The position numbers were made by a program, and so were the translations under genes. The notes beneath the pieces are model-generated. The model saw only the letters and a list, made by a program, of their open reading frames with translations. It had not been told where the DNA came from and ran no database searches. This document shows, piece by piece, positions 59,723 to 64,000 of a DNA stretch of 64,000 nt; within the stretch, counting starts at the first letter, position 1; every line of letters begins with the position of its first letter. The DNA is from Thermosulfurimonas sp. F29 (lineage in GTDB: Bacteria > Desulfobacterota > Thermodesulfobacteria > Thermodesulfobacteriales > Thermodesulfobacteriaceae): positions 81,270 through 145,269 of the forward strand of contig NZ_JAIFYA010000004.1 in assembly GCF_019688735.1 (NCBI RefSeq), given 5' to 3'.

Positions 59723-60483
59723 GGAGAGGATGGGGAGAGGGGCTGAGGAGTTTTGTGCGGGGGGATTGCGAAGAAGGTGTTCAGAGTGCGCAGACGGTGA
59801 AGCGCGCCGATGTAGTCGAGGAGGATGCGTCCGAGGAGATAGAGGGGTTCCTTGATGCGGGTGGCGAGTTTCAGGACGATATTGCCTGCGGGCTCGACGA
59901 ACTGAGGAATGCGGTCCGGGGGCGCGATGTTCCAGTAGTTGATGAGGCTCCAGAAGACGAAGCGGTTGATGAGGAGCACCTCGCCGCGTTCGGTGGCGAG
60001 GCGCTTGAGCTCTTCTCGCCAGGCTTTTTCATTCTGGCCGGTGGCCAGCCAGAGCACGAAGGCGGCAAGCGAAGCCGACCGGGAGACGCCGGCTTCGCAG
60101 GCGAAAAGCAGGCGTAGAGGGCGGCGTCCCTCCACGAATCGGTCGGTGAGGAGGGAGGCCAGAAACCTCTTGAGGGCGAGGATGTGTTCGTGCTCGAAGG
60201 CCTTTCCGTTGCCTTCGGGCCGCTCCGTGTCGGGGAAAACCAGCCTGAGCACCTTCGGAGCTCGGCTGAGTGTTTCCTTCAAAGCGGGGCGTTCGAAGAC
60301 GCTCGGATCTGAGGCCACGACCACCATGGCCGGTGGAGAAACGGCGCCATCGGCGTAGGGGGCGGAAGCGAGCCAGCGCAGGGAGTGCACTTCCACCCGC
60401 AGTCTACCCGCTCGATAAAGCGTTTCGAGCCGCTTGGCGATTTGCTTCTTACCGAGGGTTCGGGAGGCGGGTTTTCTTGCCAT
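59707..60483 (-). CDS. Tyrosine/dual-specificity phosphatase-like protein
   Basis: A 258-residue protein with the C-x5-R-S phosphatase loop (F-A-C-E-A-G-V-S-R-S-A-S near residue 130) preceded by a Rossmann-like strand L-R-L-L-F. The general acid Asp may be in the F-P-D-T-E-R loop near residue 85. An N-terminal basic region and a C-terminal Leu-rich part flank it. It would dephosphorylate protein Tyr/Ser or nucleic-acid ends; substrate unknown. A GGCTAGTTTT -10-like sequence lies at about 60530. Convergent with the coupling protein, with element E between. Confidence 0.6.
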   Translation of the reverse strand: MARKPASRTLGKKQIAKRLETLYRAGRLRVEVHSLRWLASAPYADGAVSPPAMVVVASDPSVFERPALKETLSRAPKVLRLVFPDTERPEGNGKAFEHEHILALKRFLASLLTDRFVEGRRPLRLLFACEAGVSRSASLAAFVLWLATGQNEKAWREELKRLATERGEVLLINRFVFWSLINYWNIAPPDRIPQFVEPAGNIVLKLATRIKEPLYLLGRILLDYIGALHRLRTLNTFFAIPPHKTPQPLSPSSPIDKS

Positions 60484-60686
60484 GCATCCTTCCTCACCGG
60501 AGAGTTCGAACGAATCGGGGGTGTTTTCAAAACTAGCCGGGTACTCTCATTTGCGAACTTTTTAACCGATCCGGAGTGCGGACATCCTCCCGAAGCCTTG
60601 GCTTTCAAGGAAAACGAGCATTCAGGAGTCCCGATGGCGCTCTGCTAACCTTTTTTACGGAAGCGGGAAGGGCGCGGGAGGGAAAG

Positions 60687-61169
60687 ATGAAGGGAATCCG
60701 ATCGCGCTTCATTGCCGTTGGGGTTGTGCTGGCTCTGGTGGGTCTGGTGGGCGCGACGCGGGCCCTGGAGGCTCTGGATGTGCCGCGCATCGTGGTGATG
60801 AAAAGCGAGGCGGGAAGGGTGCGCTTCCACCACCTGAAGCATGCGGCCGCAATGGGGTGCGATCGGTGTCATCATGCGGGGCGCGGGGTTTCCCTAGTGC
60901 GACTCCTCGAAAGTGAGGAAGACAAGCGACACCTGAGTCGTTATTTCCGGTGTCGTGAGTGTCACTATCGGGATCCAGAGCGGGTGCGCAGGGGGTGTTT
61001 AAAATGCCACCGGGAGAGGTGGAAGGAGATATGGAAAAGAGAGCGTCGACGCGGTCTCGACGCGGAAACGGCGCGGGAATTCGCCGAGGAGCGGGTGCCC
61101 GTCACCTGCACCGGGTGCCACCGCGGTGCGAGGGCGCAGGCGAGGTTGTTAATGGAGGTTCTTCCTTAG
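60687..61169 (+). CDS. Exported tetraheme c-type cytochrome
   Basis: A 160-residue protein with a signal peptide (about residues 1-28) and four C-x2-C-H heme sites: C-D-R-C-H, C-R-E-C-H, C-L-K-C-H and C-T-G-C-H. The His pair in F-H-H-L-K-H before the first site is typical of cytochrome c3/c7 axial ligands. These periplasmic carriers shuttle electrons in sulfate and metal reducers. An electron-transfer protein on a transfer element is unusual. GGGAGGG precedes ATG 60687; GCTAACCTTTT lies about 40 bp upstream. Confidence 0.85.
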   Translation: MKGIRSRFIAVGVVLALVGLVGATRALEALDVPRIVVMKSEAGRVRFHHLKHAAAMGCDRCHHAGRGVSLVRLLESEEDKRHLSRYFRCRECHYRDPERVRRGCLKCHRERWKEIWKRERRRGLDAETAREFAEERVPVTCTGCHRGARAQARLLMEVLP

Positions 61170-61200
61170 AGAGGGCGCTTGCAGCGTTTCCGGCGCTGGA

Positions 61201-61717
61201 GGTGAAGGGCACCCGGTGCTGGCTGGTCGGCGCGGCGGGGCTTTCCTTCAGGGAGGCTCTTTTTCGCCTTCGAACGGGGCGGGACTTCCGGGGCGAGGAG
61301 CGGGCCTTCCTTTTCGTGCCTCCCTTTCCCGGGGGGATACTCAGGCGGGACGAGCGGGGGTGGACAGAGGTTATCACCTTTCAGAGCTATGCGGAGGCGG
61401 AGAAGGCTTTGAGGCGGTATACTGCCGACCCGGGCTACCGGGAGTGGCGGGAGAAGGGCGATCTCGAGGAGGAGGAGCTTTTGCGGGAGATCTTTGCCGG
61501 CGGGGTGATGCGGGAAGAAGAGGAGCGCCTGAGAGAGCTCGAGGCGAGGGTAGAGGGACTGGCGAAGGAGCTCGAAGCGCTCAAGCGAGAGGTATGTGAG
61601 CTGCGCAAGGGTATGCGTGAGGAAGGGGAAGCGGAATTGAAGGGTACGATGAGATTGCGTCCTCGTCCCGAGGCCGCTTTTGATGTTTGGACCATCGTGG
61701 GGAAGAAGCGTTCTTAA
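61201..61717 (+). CDS. Unknown protein with a C-terminal coiled coil
   Basis: About 171 residues; the start is uncertain (GTG 61201 chosen, GTG 61115 inside the cytochrome gene is the alternative; neither has a good ribosome binding site). The first half is Arg- and Phe-rich, the second (about 95-145) forms a heptad coiled coil. It follows the cytochrome gene closely and may be translationally coupled to it. No family recognised. Confidence 0.45.
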
Positions 61718-61750
61718 GTTGCGCCTTCTTCCTTCCTGCAAAACGAACGG

Positions 61751-62704
61751 TTGGACGGCGTCTCCAGGGTTACCTTCACCTGTGCCATGGATGTGGTCAC
61801 CTGGGATCCGAAGCGGCGGAGCTTTTCTTTTAGTGCGAGCTTCGGAGGCGAAGAATTGCGGCGGTTTGTGCTGGAGCATTTCCCGGTGAGGCGGTACTTC
61901 AACATGGGGGGCGTACGGTTCTGGACCGTTTACATTCGCAACCCCGGACACGCGAGGAGCGCCGTTGAATTGCTCGAGCGGTTTTTCCCCGGGGCACCCG
62001 TTGAAGTATGGCGGAGGGAAAGGGGCGAGAACGGGATCGAGCGGTCCGTAAGCGTGCAGGTGGATCGGCGCAGGGTGCTCGAAGCTTTGCGCCGCATGGA
62101 GAGGTGGCCGTATCGACCGGCGTGGGACCTTCGTCAGGGTGATCTCATTGTTGTCGAAGGGGAGCGTCGCGGCCTGATGGAGGAGATTTTCGGTCCCTGG
62201 GAGAGGGAAGGGGAGGGGGAAAGGTTCGCGCAGGGTGAGGCGTTGCGGGTGAAAGTCAGGCGTGGCGGAAGGTCCCTAGTGAAAGCGATCCTTGTCCTTT
62301 CCAGAGTCGCTCCTGAGGAGATCTTGGCCGATCCCTCCGAGGACTTCGCATTTTTCCTCTCGCGCATCTATCCGCAGTTCACCCGCACGACGGCCCTTTT
62401 GGGGCAGTCTCGGAGGGTGCTTCTCGAGCCGGCCGTATATGTGCTGGCGGCAAAGGGTGAGGCCGAGGAAGTAGCTGAACGGTTGCGGAAGGTGTTCGAG
62501 CCCTTTGCGGGACAGGTTGAGGGGGAGCGCTTCATTTACACCTCGAAGCGTTTCGTGCGGGCTTTGCGGGTGGTGGAGCCCGGGCGGGAGCCGCTTCGGG
62601 TGTTTGGAGAACTCGAAAAGAGGGTGAACGCCGCTTTCGTTCGTGGCCGAGTACCCGGACGGATTGTGTCCTCTGTGGCAAATGCCCATGCGGTTTCGCC
62701 TTAA
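61751..62704 (+). CDS. Unknown soluble protein
   Basis: Up to 317 residues (TTG 61751; ATG 61787 is the alternative start, neither with a strong binding site). Basic and rich in Arg, Phe and Val. The first 90 and the last 90 residues share a similar pattern (beta strand, R-R/K-R-F, helix), suggesting an internal duplication, but I cannot confirm it. No membrane segment. Between the cytochrome-linked gene and 62778. Confidence 0.45.
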   Translation: MDGVSRVTFTCAMDVVTWDPKRRSFSFSASFGGEELRRFVLEHFPVRRYFNMGGVRFWTVYIRNPGHARSAVELLERFFPGAPVEVWRRERGENGIERSVSVQVDRRRVLEALRRMERWPYRPAWDLRQGDLIVVEGERRGLMEEIFGPWEREGEGERFAQGEALRVKVRRGGRSLVKAILVLSRVAPEEILADPSEDFAFFLSRIYPQFTRTTALLGQSRRVLLEPAVYVLAAKGEAEEVAERLRKVFEPFAGQVEGERFIYTSKRFVRALRVVEPGREPLRVFGELEKRVNAAFVRGRVPGRIVSSVANAHAVSP

Positions 62705-62777
62705 TCCGTGCTCGAAAAAAGGAGTGGCGCATACGGTTAATTAGCTATCTTGGCAGAAAAAAAGGAGGTGTCTGATC

Positions 62778-63578
62778 ATGGCTAGGGTGATGGAGAAAGC
62801 GTACATGAGTCAAAAGACCCTGCTTTCCTTTGAGCTGGACGATCGGTTCGGGGCGCAGGTGCGGATGTGCTCCCTGGTGCGTGGGAAAGACGGGAGCGTC
62901 AGGCGCGGCGACGACACGGTGCGTTTCAACATGAAGTCCGATGAGTTGCGGGTCCTCACCAATGCGCTTGATGCGTATGTGCGCGGCGGCAAGGAGGAAT
63001 TCGACGCCTATGCTCAGTTCGTGATGCGGGAGCACTTTGACAAGAAGCCTCCCAAGACTCCCTTCGTGGCGCTCATTCACCAGCGGCAGGACGGACGGCA
63101 AAGCGTGTTGCGGGTGATGCCTAATGAGAAGGAGTACGGGGTGATGTTTCGGTTGAGCCTCTATGAGGAGGTGAACGGCAAGCGGCAGGAGGTGCAGGCG
63201 CACGCTTTCTTCGTGCCCAATGCTCAGATTGAGGGATTGCTCGATGTGCTTGATCGAATCCGCGAGGCCCAGCTTGTTCGGGAGATGGAGCCGTGGAAAG
63301 GCGAGGAGGAGGCTCCTGAAACATCCGAAGAGGTCTCCGAGGAGATCGCGCATGAGGCCGAGGAGTCCCGGGAGGAAGCCGTTCATGAGGAGCCCGTGAT
63401 GGAGCCGGAGGACGCTCTCGGTTTCGAGGAGGAGGATGCGCCGGTCGGTGGGGAGGAAAGTGAAGAGGAGCAGGCGGTTGAGCAAAGGCGGACGCAAACG
63501 GCTTCCCCCCGCAGGAGCGCTGGTACCGGAGGCAGGCGGAGTTATGGCGAGAGACGCCGAGTGGCTCCGGCGCGATGA
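62778..63578 (+). CDS. Unknown protein with a long acidic tail, own transcription unit
   Basis: A 266-residue protein. Residues 1-165 are beta/alpha with charged residues (F-E-L-D-D-R-F-G-A-Q-V near the start); 170-240 are extremely acidic, and the last 25 are basic. Such acidic tails occur in single-stranded DNA-binding proteins and histone-like partners, but the fold is not recognised. A strong AAAGGAGGTG site, a GCTATCTTGG -10-like sequence upstream and a strong terminator downstream mark it as a well-expressed single gene. Confidence 0.6.
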   Translation: MARVMEKAYMSQKTLLSFELDDRFGAQVRMCSLVRGKDGSVRRGDDTVRFNMKSDELRVLTNALDAYVRGGKEEFDAYAQFVMREHFDKKPPKTPFVALIHQRQDGRQSVLRVMPNEKEYGVMFRLSLYEEVNGKRQEVQAHAFFVPNAQIEGLLDVLDRIREAQLVREMEPWKGEEEAPETSEEVSEEIAHEAEESREEAVHEEPVMEPEDALGFEEEDAPVGGEESEEEQAVEQRRTQTASPRRSAGTGGRRSYGERRRVAPAR

Positions 63579-63625
63579 GGCCGTGAGCAGGGAACGGTAG
63601 GAAAGGCGGATTTTCGCGAAAAGTT

Positions 63626-63666
63626 GCCCCCCTTTCCGCGGAGGGGCGGAAAGGGGGGCTTTTTTT
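63626..63666 (+). terminator. Strong intrinsic terminator
   Basis: Perfect 14-bp GC-rich stem (63626-63639 with 63646-63659), 6-base loop, followed by seven T (63660-63666). Confidence 0.9.
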
Positions 63667-63996
<330 letters not shown>

Positions 63997-64000
63997 CTCC

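Noticed and set aside
61115..61200. Upstream extension of the coiled-coil gene into the cytochrome gene
   Set aside because: The extension lies in a different frame of a well-supported heme gene and has no ribosome binding site.

Overview
The window looks like part of a large conjugative replicon (plasmid or integrative element) from a Gram-negative, GC-rich bacterium. The Gram-negative signs are lipoproteins with lipoboxes, an outer-membrane barrel and a Dot/Icm-type outer-membrane core. A family 4 uracil-DNA glycosylase and a tetraheme c-type cytochrome hint at an anaerobic, probably thermophilic host; this is inference and I cannot name the species. No rRNA or tRNA gene was recognised.

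Left part (1-17 kb): an edge-truncated gene, a cas6 gene, three secreted Cys-containing proteins in an AT-richer patch, then a minus-strand operon that I read as a DinG-type (type IV) CRISPR effector locus (csf3-, csf4/dinG-, csf2- and csf1-like genes plus two unknown genes). Next come an unknown plus-strand gene, a speE-like / unknown / speD-like cluster, and type IV pilin-like genes. No cas1, cas2, cas3 or cas9 is visible. The two CRISPR arrays that Cas6 would process lie far away at 43.0-44.2 kb and 56.4-57.0 kb, share a leader of about 190 bp, and decay at their distal ends into neighbouring genes.

Middle part (17-42 kb): thin-pilus assembly genes (GspF/PilR-, GspE/PilQ- and PilP-like), DotI- and DotG/VirB10-like conjugation proteins, a lytic transglycosylase, topoisomerase IA, a primase-helicase, a ParB-domain protein with a long coiled coil, a DotB/PilT-like ATPase, then a plus-strand dnaA-like - parA - parB operon and a ParM-like actin. 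This is the replication and segregation core.

Right part (42-64 kb): array 1, small inner-membrane conjugation proteins, DotD-, DotH- and DotC-like outer-membrane core proteins, uracil-DNA glycosylase, HU, an HD-GYP protein, a membrane-protein operon, array 2, a ribbon-helix-helix-like gene with a DotL/TrbC-type coupling protein, a tyrosine-phosphatase-like protein, the tetraheme cytochrome and three unknown genes. The window ends in a 43-nt poly-T run.

A striking element occurs five times (327, 23435, 42491, 49284, 59665): three copies of the palindrome TATCGATA at an exact 25-bp period, each time just after the 3' end of a plus-strand gene. I think it is a partition or regulatory site. No VirB4/DotO ATPase, DotA, relaxase or prepilin peptidase was recognised, so the conjugation system must continue outside the window or use diverged proteins.
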